From Myxococcales bacterium (GTDB taxonomy: Bacteria > Myxococcota_A > Polyangia > Polyangiales > Polyangiaceae): a stretch of 64,000 nt of DNA. Numbering within the stretch: position 1 is the first letter of the stretch; each line of letters opens with the position of its first letter. The position numbers were made by a program, and so were the translations under genes. Positions 44,041 through 50,698 of this stretch are shown piece by piece. Under the pieces are notes generated by a model. The model was not told where the DNA came from and searched no databases. It saw only the letters and a list, made by a program, of their open reading frames with translations. The DNA lies in the NCBI GenBank assembly GCA_903642325.1, contig CAHJWM010000005.1, positions 88,929-152,928 of the forward strand, written 5' to 3'.

Positions 44041-44189
44041 GCCGAGAGCGGTTGAGGCGAGGCGGGCACCACAGGATCGCGCGGCACCTCAACGGCAGGG
44101 GGATCGCCTTTAGCCGACGGGTCGGTCATGCGGCGCGGAGACTGCCATGCCGCATCTAGCGGGTACAAGCAGTCGGCTGCGGCGGTCAT
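44041..44189 (-). pseudogene. 5' fragment of a paralogue of the membrane protein at 37956
   Basis: From ATG 44189 on the minus strand the first 24 codons (MTAAADCLYPLDAAWQSPRR then MTDPSA) align with the intact gene. The reading frame then runs into the truncated transposase and is cut at 44041. The region upstream of the ATG, near 44190-44215, also resembles the region upstream of 37956 (gtacactc / gtacgctc), so the promoter appears duplicated too. Confidence 0.7.
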
Positions 44190-44399
44190 CACTTACTCCG
44201 ATCTGGAGTGTACGCCGATTCGGCGGTGTCATCCGGGAGGGCTGACCAGCGAGCTGGATTCGCCGGAAACGATGGGCCTGGTGGCCGAATCCGGCGTGAT
44301 CGTGCGCGGATGATTGCGGCAACAGTAAAAGTCGTGGACGCAAGCGAAATTGTCGCTTCCAAGGGTTGCGCGGTGGTCCCAATAGTGCCACCATAAGGG

Positions 44400-44636
44400 G
44401 TGTCAAGGTCGGACAAACTGCTGGAAAGCATCCGCAACAACCCGCGTGACGTGCGGTTTTCGGATGCCCTCAAAGTAGCAACTTCGTACTTCGGCAGTCC
44501 CCGGATTGACGGCTCGCACCATGTATTCACGGTCCCCGGTGGCCAGCGCCTCAACCTGCAACCCGGGAACGCGGGAAAGGCCAAAGGCTATCAGGTCGAA
44601 CAGCTGTTAGTCGTCATCGACTCGCTCGCCAAGTGA
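44400..44636 (+). CDS. hicA: HicA-type mRNA interferase toxin
   Basis: 78 residues from GTG 44400. The dsRBD-like fold has 'FGSPRIDGSHHVFTVPGG' with the catalytic His, followed by 'LNLQPGNAGKAKGYQVEQLLVVID'. HicA cleaves mRNA in a translation-independent way until neutralised. The antitoxin gene hicB follows after a short gap. A GGGG lies directly before the GTG, so the start has no ideal spacing. The toxin-first order is the normal order for this family. Confidence 0.88.
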   Translation: MSRSDKLLESIRNNPRDVRFSDALKVATSYFGSPRIDGSHHVFTVPGGQRLNLQPGNAGKAKGYQVEQLLVVIDSLAK

Positions 44637-44648
44637 AGGAGAATGGAA

Positions 44649-44975
44649 ATGGAGCACTACACCTATCGGGTTACGTGGTCAGAGGAAGAAAAGGAGTTCG
44701 TCGGCTTGTGTGTCGAGATGCCGCTACTCAGCCATGGCGACGAATCGCAAGGCGCGGCTCTTAACGGCATTGTGCGGCTCGTTGCCGGGGTGGTCGCGGA
44801 CATGATCGAAAAAGGCGAAACCCCGCCTCAGCCGTTGGCCGACCGCGCCTACTCGGGTGAATTCAAGGTTCGGGTGCCGCCGAGTGTTCATCGCTCGTTG
44901 GTCCTTGCGGCGGCCGAAGAAGGTGTCTCGCTGAACCGTGTCGTGCAGGCGCGACTCGCACGGGAGCCAGGCTGA
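44649..44975 (+). CDS. hicB: HicB-type antitoxin
   Basis: 108 residues from ATG 44649, which has AAGGAG eight bases upstream; the ATG at 44643 has only two bases of spacing. The N-terminal partial RNase H fold is 'YRVTWSEEEKEFVGLCVEMPLLSHG'. The C-terminal ribbon-helix-helix ('FKVRVPPSVHRSLVLAAAEEGVSLNRVV') binds DNA. HicB binds HicA and represses the operon. A strong terminator follows. Confidence 0.9.
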   Translation: MEHYTYRVTWSEEEKEFVGLCVEMPLLSHGDESQGAALNGIVRLVAGVVADMIEKGETPPQPLADRAYSGEFKVRVPPSVHRSLVLAAAEEGVSLNRVVQARLAREPG

Positions 44976-44985
44976 GCGTAATCAA

Positions 44986-45008
44986 CCCCGCCCTAAAGGG
45001 CGGGGTTT
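44986..45008 (+). terminator. Terminator after hicAB
   Basis: A perfect inverted repeat, CCCCGCCCT (44986-44994) and AGGGCGGGG (44997-45005), is preceded by AA and followed by TTT. The stem closes on a very short loop. It lies eleven bases after the hicB stop. Confidence 0.8.
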
Positions 45009-45024
45009 CCGCCTTGGAGATCCG

Positions 45025-45249
45025 ATGAAGATGTCAGCAGAAGCAGAGAACGCCATGATCGCAATAGCGAAGAAGTACGCAGAGCGGGGCTTTCCAAACC
45101 ACAACGCTTGGTCGTTCGACATCGGAAACCAAAAGCAAATCCACGCCGAGCTGCGCGCGCTGGGCTTAATGGAGCATCACGGAACATCTGCTTCGAGGCT
45201 TTCGGCCGCGGGCAGGAATTGGGTGATGGAGAACCGCGAGGACATCTGA
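45025..45249 (+). CDS. Hypothetical 74-residue protein
   Basis: It starts at ATG 45025 with TTGGAG six bases upstream. Sequence features: 'ENAMIAIAKKYAERGFPNHNAWS', 'QIHAELRALGLMEHHG' and 'SAAGRNWVMEN'. The layout of three helices and a wing suggests a winged-helix-like small protein ('HAELRALGLME' as a recognition-type helix). No family is recognised. It lies downstream of the hicAB terminator. Confidence 0.55.
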   Translation: MKMSAEAENAMIAIAKKYAERGFPNHNAWSFDIGNQKQIHAELRALGLMEHHGTSASRLSAAGRNWVMENREDI

Positions 45250-45420
45250 TATCGCCAGTTTGGCTGATGCGGCGAGTGAAGTTGCTTTATTTTCCTAGCT
45301 TTCTTTGCAGCTTTATCTACAGCATTAAACGCAAGTCTTGTGTTACAAGTGACCACGTTCCAGCCTAATTTGGCTGCCGAATGAATTGCGTCTGGCTTCC
45401 GCTGAGCTAACCTCACGCAC

Positions 45421-45669
45421 ATGAGAATCATTGAGAGCGAAAAACCAAAGCGAGTCGCAGATTACTACGAACGACGGCTACAGCGTGGAGTCGAGCGTTG
45501 CACGGCGCATATCCGCAAGAACAACGTGGAGCTGGCCGGGGTTGCCTCTGATGTCTTTTCCAAGGAATTTGAGTGCTGGAAAATCGACCAATGGCCGGAA
45601 ATAGAGCAGTTGCAGGCGGCGCTCAAGGGCTCGCCATCGGGCGCCGCGCCGATTCGCTTCGAGTACTAA
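45421..45669 (+). CDS. Hypothetical 82-residue protein
   Basis: From ATG 45421: 'EKPKRVADYYERRLQRGVERCTAHI', 'GVASDVFSKEFECWKIDQWPEIEQLQ' and 'IRFEY' at the end. The upstream 170 bp is AT-richer than the rest. No clear ribosome-binding site is present. It is charged and has no membrane helix. No family is recognised. Confidence 0.4.
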   Translation: MRIIESEKPKRVADYYERRLQRGVERCTAHIRKNNVELAGVASDVFSKEFECWKIDQWPEIEQLQAALKGSPSGAAPIRFEY

Positions 45670-45685
45670 GCGCAGCCCACGACAA

Positions 45686-45720
45686 CAAATAAAAATCCCG
45701 CCGATCCTTTCGGACGGCGG
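45686..45720 (-). terminator. Minus-strand terminator
   Basis: A stem CCGCCG-(A)TCC / GGA-CGGCGG with loop TTTC (45698-45720) is followed on the minus strand by GATTTTTATTTG. It would end transcription from the small minus-strand gene at 45837. Confidence 0.6.
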
Positions 45721-45836
45721 ACTTCGAGGCTGGTGACGAGGTGAAGGCTACGACAAAAAACGCCCCCAGCTTCGCACCACGCTTTGCAGAACGCAGCAAT
45801 TTCCCCCTCTGTCAGATGCCCCATTGCGCAGATGGA

Positions 45837-46034
45837 TCAGAACTTGTGCGCCAGAACTTCTTCCCGCGCACGATCCTGGTCTTCCTTCTTCAAGACCCAA
45901 CCCATTTGCGCAAGGATGTTGCCGCGCGCCTGGTGGCGATCCACCTTGCGCATCAGCCCCGCGTCCGAGGTGGAGGCGGCTTTTTTTCCCCGATCTTTAG
46001 AAACGCGGCCGTTCATTTTTCGCTCATCTTGCAT
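45837..46034 (-). CDS. Small basic protein of 65 residues
   Basis: From ATG 46034: 'MQDERKMNGRVSKDRGKKAAS', then 'GLMRKVDRHQARGNILAQMGWVL' and 'KKEDQDRAREEVLAHKF'. The Shine-Dalgarno sequence AAAGGAGG is perfect and eight bases from the ATG, and a minus-strand terminator follows downstream. Strong initiation and termination signals support a real gene despite its size. It is basic, helical and soluble. No family is recognised. Confidence 0.55.
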   Translation of the reverse strand: MQDERKMNGRVSKDRGKKAASTSDAGLMRKVDRHQARGNILAQMGWVLKKEDQDRAREEVLAHKF

Positions 46035-46099
46035 TGGCCACGCCTCCTTTAGGAATGGCGGACGGCGTTGTTAGCACCGGCCTGCGCGGTCCGCGACCC

Positions 46100-46126
46100 G
46101 GTCCGCATGTTCATATCATGTAACCT
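46100..46126 (+). other. Weak second dif-like sequence
   Basis: GGTCCGCATGT-TCATA-TCATGTAACCT aligns with the dif-like site at 37366 at about 7 and 8 of 11 positions in the two arms, but the centre is five bases. It could be a degenerate site or chance. Confidence 0.25.
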
Positions 46127-46254
46127 AGTGCAATTTCCCGCATTTGGGAATCGGCCTGGCCCATGGCAGCGAAATCAGCTAAATTTCTCCTGTCCGTCCG
46201 TTGCAAGTTGGATAAAGAGGCGTTTGGCTGATCTTCTGCCACGTGCCAGACCAG

Positions 46255-46280
46255 GGCCACCGTGAGGTGGCCTTAGTTTT
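46255..46280 (+). terminator. Rho-independent terminator-like hairpin
   Basis: A 7-bp stem GGCCACC-GTGA-GGTGGCC is followed by TTAGTTTT. No plus-strand gene lies directly upstream. The 285-bp stretch 46035-46319 otherwise holds no gene I can support. Confidence 0.55.
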
Positions 46281-46319
46281 ATGTGGCCCTCCATTTGCCG
46301 GAGTTGCCCACGCGCCTAA

Positions 46320-46484
46320 TCAGGCCGTCATCTTGGAGTATCTGTGTGTCGACTGCTGCGCCCGGAGCACTTCTAGCGCGAGGCGCACAGAAGCCTCCTC
46401 CTCCGCTGTGAGCCGACTCATCTCGCGGCGTGAATTCGGATCCGGTGCGCGCTTCCAAACGGTTCGCTTCGGCGATTCTTTCAT
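46320..46484 (-). CDS. Hypothetical 54-residue protein, possibly 5'-truncated
   Basis: The minus-strand frame from ATG 46484 reads 'MKESPKRTVWKRAPDPNSRRE', then 'RLTAEEEASVRLALEVLRA' and ends 'HRYSKMTA'. The helical, charged end looks coding, but no ribosome-binding site precedes the ATG. The open frame continues upstream into island repeat copy 3, so the true start may have been lost. Confidence 0.35.
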   Translation of the reverse strand: MKESPKRTVWKRAPDPNSRREMSRLTAEEEASVRLALEVLRAQQSTHRYSKMTA

Positions 46485-46537
46485 GCTGGCGACGATCGGG
46501 CCCCGCGAGAGCCCGATTCCAGCGCGCGGGCTAATTA

Positions 46538-46575
46538 GGACACTACCACTAACCAGGTGCATCAGTTTGATTCGG
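46538..46575 (+). repeat. Island repeat, copy 3
   Basis: GGACACTACCACTAACCAGG then TGCATCAGTTTGATTCGG. Compared with copy 1 it lacks GTA before TGCATCAG. The broken small CxxC gene starts just after it. Confidence 0.8.
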
Positions 46576-46581
46576 CCTAGC

Positions 46582-46706
46582 GGCCCACCAGCGCGCCGGC
46601 TGCCTCCTGTGCAAGCCGCACAAGGACGAGCACGTTCGGAAGCTCGGACGGGCCTCCTCTCCGTCGAGCTACCCAGGACTGCCCGGCGGTTTTGGCTGAC
46701 GCCTGA
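46582..46706 (+). pseudogene. Broken copy of the small CxxC gene
   Basis: It aligns with 37673-37822 from 'HQRAGCLLCKPHKDE' through the stop region (gacgcctga). The start codon is missing, replaced by the end of island repeat copy 3. One extra base after 'RKLG' shifts the frame relative to the intact copy. Confidence 0.75.
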
Positions 46707-46733
46707 GGCCGGATAACGGCGGCGCTGACTGGC

Positions 46734-46779
46734 GGCTACGAAGGCGGCGAAGGCGCGCTGGGGCTTCAAGGCTTCCTGA
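46734..46779 (+). pseudogene. 3' fragment of the small Lys-rich gene
   Basis: It aligns with the last codons of 42709-42972 (KAAKARWG-KAS stop) and with about 60 bases after the stop, including the GAAGCC/GGCTTC hairpin. The rest of the gene is absent. Confidence 0.75.
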
Positions 46780-46940
46780 GCGGAAGCGCTGGCCGAAGCC
46801 GTCAGGCTTCACGCGGCCCGGTGGGCCGTAATGCGCTGGGCGCCGGCCAGAGGTCCGGCTCGTGACCCGCTCGGCTTCTGCGCTATAGTCACCCCGATGG
46901 CTCGGTTCCAGGTTCAGCCCAAGGCGGTCGGCGTGCATAG

Positions 46941-47147
46941 ATGCACGTCAATCACCGCCGAAAAAACCTAGTCCGAGCGAAGCATCACAACGGGCTGGGC
47001 TACTGGATGCGCCTCAAGCGCCTGAAGCCCCACCGCCGCGAGCAATCCCACAAGCGCCGCGTTCAAGAACGCGAGGCCTTGGCCCACGAGCGCTGGGACG
47101 ACCTACCGCGCCGCTATCCCCGCTCAATCTATTGGGAGATCTGGTAG
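46941..47147 (+). CDS. Small His/Arg/Lys-rich protein
   Basis: 68 residues from ATG 46941: 'NHRRKNLVRAKHHNGLGYWM', then 'RLKRLKPHRREQSHKRRVQE' and 'DDLPRRYPRSIYWEIW'. Composition (about 40% basic residues with aromatic residues at the end) is unlike random translation of this GC-rich DNA. No ribosome-binding site is evident. Nucleic-acid binding is possible. No family is recognised. Confidence 0.4.
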   Translation: MHVNHRRKNLVRAKHHNGLGYWMRLKRLKPHRREQSHKRRVQEREALAHERWDDLPRRYPRSIYWEIW

Positions 47148-47162
47148 CCGAACGGCGTCCAG

Positions 47163-47282
47163 CTATTCCGAGCGAGCCTTCGCCGCCTTCCTCGCGGACG
47201 CCTTTCTCTGCTTTGGCGTCATCGCCTCGGCTCTGGCCTTGCCGCCCTTCAGGCCGCCCATACGCCCCAGGGCGACAGCAGC
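47163..47282 (-). pseudogene. Third, 5'-truncated copy of the small Lys-rich gene
   Basis: The minus-strand frame reads KNPAAVALGRMGGLKGGKA then RAEAMTPKQRKASARKAAKA and stops, matching the intact gene from about residue 41 onwards. The N-terminal 40 codons are absent, and island repeat copy 4 lies about 25 bp upstream of the remaining fragment. Confidence 0.75.
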
Positions 47283-47308
47283 CGGGTTCTTAGGTGAACC
47301 TGAAGCAG

Positions 47309-47346
47309 TGCCACTAACCGGGTAATGGGTCAGTTTGATTCGGTCG
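47309..47346 (+). repeat. Island repeat, copy 4
   Basis: TGCCACTAACCGGGTAATGG then GTCAGTTTGATTCGGTCG. It is ten bases from the 3' stop of the broken phosphodiesterase gene, so it marks the right edge of the island. Confidence 0.8.
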
Positions 47347-47355
47347 AGCCACCGA

Positions 47356-47804
47356 CTAGAAATCCAGCTCTGCGAAAAAGAAATCGATCGCTGAGAAGGC
47401 GGCGCTGCGCACCCCGTAGCCTGCCACCAAAGTGCGCTGCTCGGGCTTCAACTCCAGGTATTCGATCGTGGGCTTGCCCCGATTGGGAACGTTGAAAAAG
47501 TCTGGCCAAGTCAGGTTGTCGAAGAAGTGCTTTCTCAGGACGGCTAAGGTCGGCTTGGATGCCGCCAGGACCAGCGGCTCGCACCTGGCCTGAAAACGGT
47601 TGTCGGCGATCATGGCCAAATCGCGAATATGGTCGAGGTGCGCGTGGCTGATGATGCAGGCTTCGAGTCGGAACTGCGCCTTCAAATCGAGCCCGCTCGT
47701 GAGCGACCCCGCGTCGATTGCTAGGCGTTTTCATCGAGCACGAACGCGCTGGTACGGTGCCGCGGCGTCTCTCCCCCGTGGCAGCCTACGACCCAAAGTT
47801 TCAT
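47356..47804 (-). pseudogene. Broken metallo-beta-lactamase-fold gene, class II cAMP phosphodiesterase-like
   Basis: From ATG 47804: MKLWVVGCHGGETPRHRTSA then FVLDEN. A one-base loss near 47725 puts a TAG in frame. In the next frame the protein continues as LAIDAGSLTSGLDLK, 'IISHAHLDHIRDLAMIADN' and 'LVLAASKPTLAVLRKHFF'. HxHLDH is the metal-binding motif of the fold. The length (449 bp) is not a multiple of three, as expected for a single-base loss. Similarity ends near 47400 ('VAGYGVRSA'), where the C-terminal part is lost and the island begins. Confidence 0.75.
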
Positions 47805-48025
47805 GAGAATTCAAAACGGCCGCTCGCGCGGAACTTGCGCGGAGAAGCCCCATTCGCGCTACTCGACAGCATGCACGTGAACGGGGGAAAGCTTAGCGTG
47901 CCTCCTCGTGCCGGGAGAGCGCGCGAAAGCCGCTTCTGGCCGAGCCGCGAGCTAAGTAAGGCTAAGTAAGGATAGAGGACGCGCGACGGCCGCTCGGCCG
48001 CCCGCAGCGAATTTGCCAGAATCTC

Positions 48026-48054
48026 TTGCAAGGGCCGGCAATTGGGGATAGTTA
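48026..48054 (+). promoter_or_regulatory. Sigma-70-type promoter for the tRNA pair
   Basis: TTGCAA (48026-48031), a 17-bp spacer and TAGTTA (48049-48054) end 36 bases before tRNA-Gln. The 285-bp region 47805-48090 otherwise holds a tandem 10-bp repeat (gctaagtaag) near 47949-47968 and no gene. Confidence 0.6.
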
Positions 48055-48090
48055 CCGCTGCCCCGTCAAGGGAAACCATCCAGTCCCCAT

Positions 48091-48161
48091 TGGGGGATCG
48101 TCTAACGGCAGGACGCAAGACTCTGACTCTTGCTATCTAGGTTCGAATCCTAGTCCCCCAG
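48091..48161 (+). tRNA. tRNA-Gln (anticodon CTG)
   Basis: The acceptor stem TGGGGGA/TCCCCCA, D-loop TCTAACGGCA, anticodon stem CAAGA/TCTTG with loop CTCTGAC (anticodon CTG) and T-arm TAGG-TTCGAAT-CCTA are all present. G73 follows. No CCA is encoded. Confidence 0.95.
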
Positions 48162-48204
48162 CAACGTTCACAGCGGTTTCGGGAGCCTCCCCCCGAGCCG
48201 CACT

Positions 48205-48279
<75 letters not shown>

Positions 48280-48306
48280 GTAAAAACAGCGGGGTACGCC
48301 TCTTAG

Positions 48307-48708
48307 CTACTTAACGCCGACGCACAGTGAGGCGACGGCGCTCGTGGAGGCCGAGCAGTCGAAAGCGGAGGCGTCGATGCCGTTGTTGGCCGCCTGCTGG
48401 CAGTAGTCGGCGGCCTCGAACTTGGTACAGGTGCAGTCGACACCGAGATCGAAGCCACGCTTGTAGCAGGTGCAGAACGGGTTTTTGTCTGCCGGCTGGC
48501 AGAAGTCATCGAGGCACGCTCGGAGCGCAGTCAATTGTGCGCATGAGGTGCTGCCGCCGCCCGCGTCGCCATTGGCGTCGCCGGAGCTCGAGTTACCGCA
48601 CGCCTGGAGGCCCGGACAAGTTTGGCCGCAGCTCGCGCTCTCCAGTGCCAGGCCGAATAGCAAGGCAAGCGTGATGGCGAGCGACGCGGATTGAAGGTGG
48701 CGAAGCAC
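48307..48708 (-). CDS. Secreted Cys-rich protein
   Basis: 133 residues. The hydrophobic N-terminus ('AITLALLFGLALESASC') reads as a signal with a possible lipobox. About 14 cysteines are spread over the mature part ('CGQTCPGLQACGNS', 'CLDDFCQP', 'FCTCYKRGFDLGVDCTCTKF', 'YCQQAANNGIDASAFDC'), with a Gly/Asp/Ser linker. Disulfide-bonded extracellular folding is likely. No family is recognised. It is one of three small Cys-rich exported proteins in the window. Confidence 0.7.
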   Translation of the reverse strand: MLRHLQSASLAITLALLFGLALESASCGQTCPGLQACGNSSSGDANGDAGGGSTSCAQLTALRACLDDFCQPADKNPFCTCYKRGFDLGVDCTCTKFEAADYCQQAANNGIDASAFDCSASTSAVASLCVGVK

Positions 48709-48786
48709 GCGCGACGCTAGCGCGCTTCCGTCAACAAGCCATGGCTTTCGAAGCGCGGGCGGATTTGCTGGTATGTTCGAACAACG

Positions 48787-48999
48787 ATGGACGGCAACCT
48801 GATTTTAGCGGGCTTTGCCGTGTCCACGGTAGGTTTTGGCTTTTTCATGTACGGAAAGAAGCAGAGCCGCCCGCCGCAGATCGCGTTCGGGTTGATCACC
48901 ATGATCTACCCGTACTTTGGTGGAACCCCCTTGATCGTGCTCGCTGTCTTCGTGCTGCTGCTTGGCCTCATGTGGATCGCGATCCGCGCAGGCCTATGA
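48787..48999 (+). CDS. Small two-helix membrane protein
   Basis: 70 residues: 'LILAGFAVSTVGFGFFMYGK' forms the first helix, 'KKQSRPPQ' the loop, and 'LITMIYPYFGGTPLIVLAVF' plus 'VLLLGLMWIA' the second. The pattern resembles small inner-membrane proteins that are often annotated as amino-acid transport proteins without functional evidence. It is divergent from the Cys-rich protein gene. Confidence 0.65.
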   Translation: MDGNLILAGFAVSTVGFGFFMYGKKQSRPPQIAFGLITMIYPYFGGTPLIVLAVFVLLLGLMWIAIRAGL

Positions 49000-49104
49000 G
49001 GCCGGAGCGCCGGCATCGCCCCGCCGACGACGCTCGGTTATCGGCTCACCTGGCGCGCGCCTTGGCCCGTGCCCGGTGCAATTGGACCTCAGTGGAACTG
49101 CTCT

Positions 49105-50658
49105 TTACTGGCCATCGGGTCTCCGACCGTTCGGCATGGTCGAGCGCGGTGTGGGGGATCGCCACGCCATGATCGCGTCGCGCAGCTGAGCCTCCGGGCT
49201 CTGTTCGAAGATCGCTGCGCCGTGTTGCCCTGAGCGCAAACCGAGGGCCTGGACGGCGGCATCCGTATCGGGGAAATGTGCATTGTCTAGCCATTGGTTG
49301 GCCTGCCCGGTGAAGCGATGCGCACCGAGCGTTTCATCGAGGCGCGCCAGGACGGTCCCCGCAGTCCACGCGCCTTCCGAAGTCGCGCAGCAGTCCGCGA
49401 AAGAACGGAGCGCGTCATCGAGCGTTGCCCCGCCCGCACGGCGCGCCGCGACGTCCGTCAAGAACGCGATCGCCGCGCCCGCCCAATACACCTTTATGAA
49501 CGAGCGACGCGCGCGCATTCGAGCGCTCTCTTCACGCAGCGTGAGCGAGCCCGCGTCACTCCGGCCACGCGCGAAACCGTCCAGCAAGCGCTGGTAGGCG
49601 ACCTCCGGCGCGATGATTCCGGCACGCGCGCGGGTGACCTCCGTGTAGTAGGTCGATAGACCCTCGAACAGCCACGCGTCTTCCGGCGGCAGACGCGGCA
49701 CGCCGAGGTGCAAGAACTCGTGGGTACACGTCCAGTCTTCTTTCAGCGTGGCGGCGCTCACCTGCGCGTCGAGGAAGATCACGACGGTCGGTCCGCCACC
49801 GCGCAGCGCCATGCCAAATGCTGCACCCTTGCGCTCGCCCATCACGGCTAACACGAGCGTTCGCGGTACGGGAAAGTGACCAAAGAGTGAGCTGCTGGCG
49901 CGGGCGCTTTCGATGAGCCAATCCTCTATCTCTCGATCCCGCTTGGCGTTCCCTTCGCCTAGCACATCGAGCTCGACCCTCGCCCCCGCGAAGGTCAGCA
50001 ACGCGGGCGGCGAGTGCGTGAAGCCGCCCCCGGCCTTCCACTCGAACGCGGTCTCGGGGATCTCGAAGTTCGACCCCGATCTTGGCCAGGGCAGAGCTGC
50101 GACGATGCCGTCCGGGAGCTCGAGACGCGCGTGCACGTGCAGACCCTCGGGTCGGGCCGTCGGCACCCAGAGCCACAGGTCGGGCGAGGCCAAAAGATCT
50201 TTGCCAGCGCGGCGAAGCGCGCTTGGATCGCGCCACGTTTGCGGCAGCACGACGCCGTAGTGCACGCAGTCGTCAGTCTTCGGGTGCGGCACATCGACGC
50301 CTTCTCCGGGACACGCAAGGCTACCTGCGGATGTCATAATGGTGCCGTTCCGCAGCAGCGCTTGCGCGCCCTCGCTGGGCGCGTTCAGGCGTTCGATGGC
50401 AAAGCCGCTCGGGCACATGTCGACCTCCAGACTCGTCAGCTGTCGGTCCAACTGCACCGTGTAGCTCAGGCTTTCGCGACCCGTTACGCTCGGAATGTGT
50501 GAGCCGCTGCGTGCCGGCCCACTCATTCCGGGTGCAGCGCGCGTGCGCTCCCCGCCGCGGACATGCGGTTCACAGCCGCACAGGAGCACCCCCAAAAAAA
50601 GAACCCGACCCCACGCCTGATCGGCAAGACGCCAAGGGCGCGGAGCATCGCGGGTCAC
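49105..50658 (-). CDS. Exported HExxH metallopeptidase-like lipoprotein
   Basis: About 517 residues from GTG 50658, the start that gives a short lipoprotein signal (lipobox LLCGC). An N-terminal beta-rich domain (about 40-230) precedes a gluzincin-type catalytic part: 'CTHEFLHLGVP' (HExxH) and 'WLFEGLSTYYTEV' with the third zinc ligand Glu. This is the layout of M1/M61-like peptidases. Helical repeats follow. The substrate is unknown. The open frame continues to 50715 and overlaps the divergent membrane-protein gene, so the longest start is unlikely. Confidence 0.75.
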   Translation of the reverse strand: MTRDAPRPWRLADQAWGRVLFLGVLLCGCEPHVRGGERTRAAPGMSGPARSGSHIPSVTGRESLSYTVQLDRQLTSLEVDMCPSGFAIERLNAPSEGAQALLRNGTIMTSAGSLACPGEGVDVPHPKTDDCVHYGVVLPQTWRDPSALRRAGKDLLASPDLWLWVPTARPEGLHVHARLELPDGIVAALPWPRSGSNFEIPETAFEWKAGGGFTHSPPALLTFAGARVELDVLGEGNAKRDREIEDWLIESARASSSLFGHFPVPRTLVLAVMGERKGAAFGMALRGGGPTVVIFLDAQVSAATLKEDWTCTHEFLHLGVPRLPPEDAWLFEGLSTYYTEVTRARAGIIAPEVAYQRLLDGFARGRSDAGSLTLREESARMRARRSFIKVYWAGAAIAFLTDVAARRAGGATLDDALRSFADCCATSEGAWTAGTVLARLDETLGAHRFTGQANQWLDNAHFPDTDAAVQALGLRSGQHGAAIFEQSPEAQLRDAIMAWRSPTPRSTMPNGRRPDGQ

Positions 50659-50698
50659 GAACGGCCATGCTATGTCTGGGAACAGCCGCGAATCCAGC

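Larger units (their letters stand above)
37391..47355. mobile_element. Accessory island next to the dif-like site
   Basis: The block is bounded on the left by the dif-like sequence and on the right by the broken phosphodiesterase gene. It contains IS1-family genes (one complete, one truncated), restriction-modification genes, hicAB, and several small genes with intact and broken copies. Four copies of a short repeat lie in one direction. Codon third positions are less extreme and AT-rich patches occur (near 45280-45350 and 46120-46210), unlike the backbone. No integrase was seen, which fits elements that use the host XerCD system, but this is inference. Confidence 0.65.

Noticed and set aside
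44041..44159. C-terminal tail of the second transposase frame
   Set aside because: The last about 40 codons do not align with the intact transposase; they read through the antisense of the membrane-protein paralogue. They are counted as chance extension.
45666..45825. A 52-codon minus-strand frame ('HLTEGEIAAFCKAWCEAGGVF')
   Set aside because: The helical start looks coding, but there is no ribosome-binding site and the frame runs through the minus-strand terminator hairpin. It is not reported as a gene.
47805..48090. tRNA-Gln as the attachment site of the island
   Set aside because: The island edge is about 740 bases from the tRNA and no partial tRNA copy was seen at the left border, which instead carries the dif-like site.
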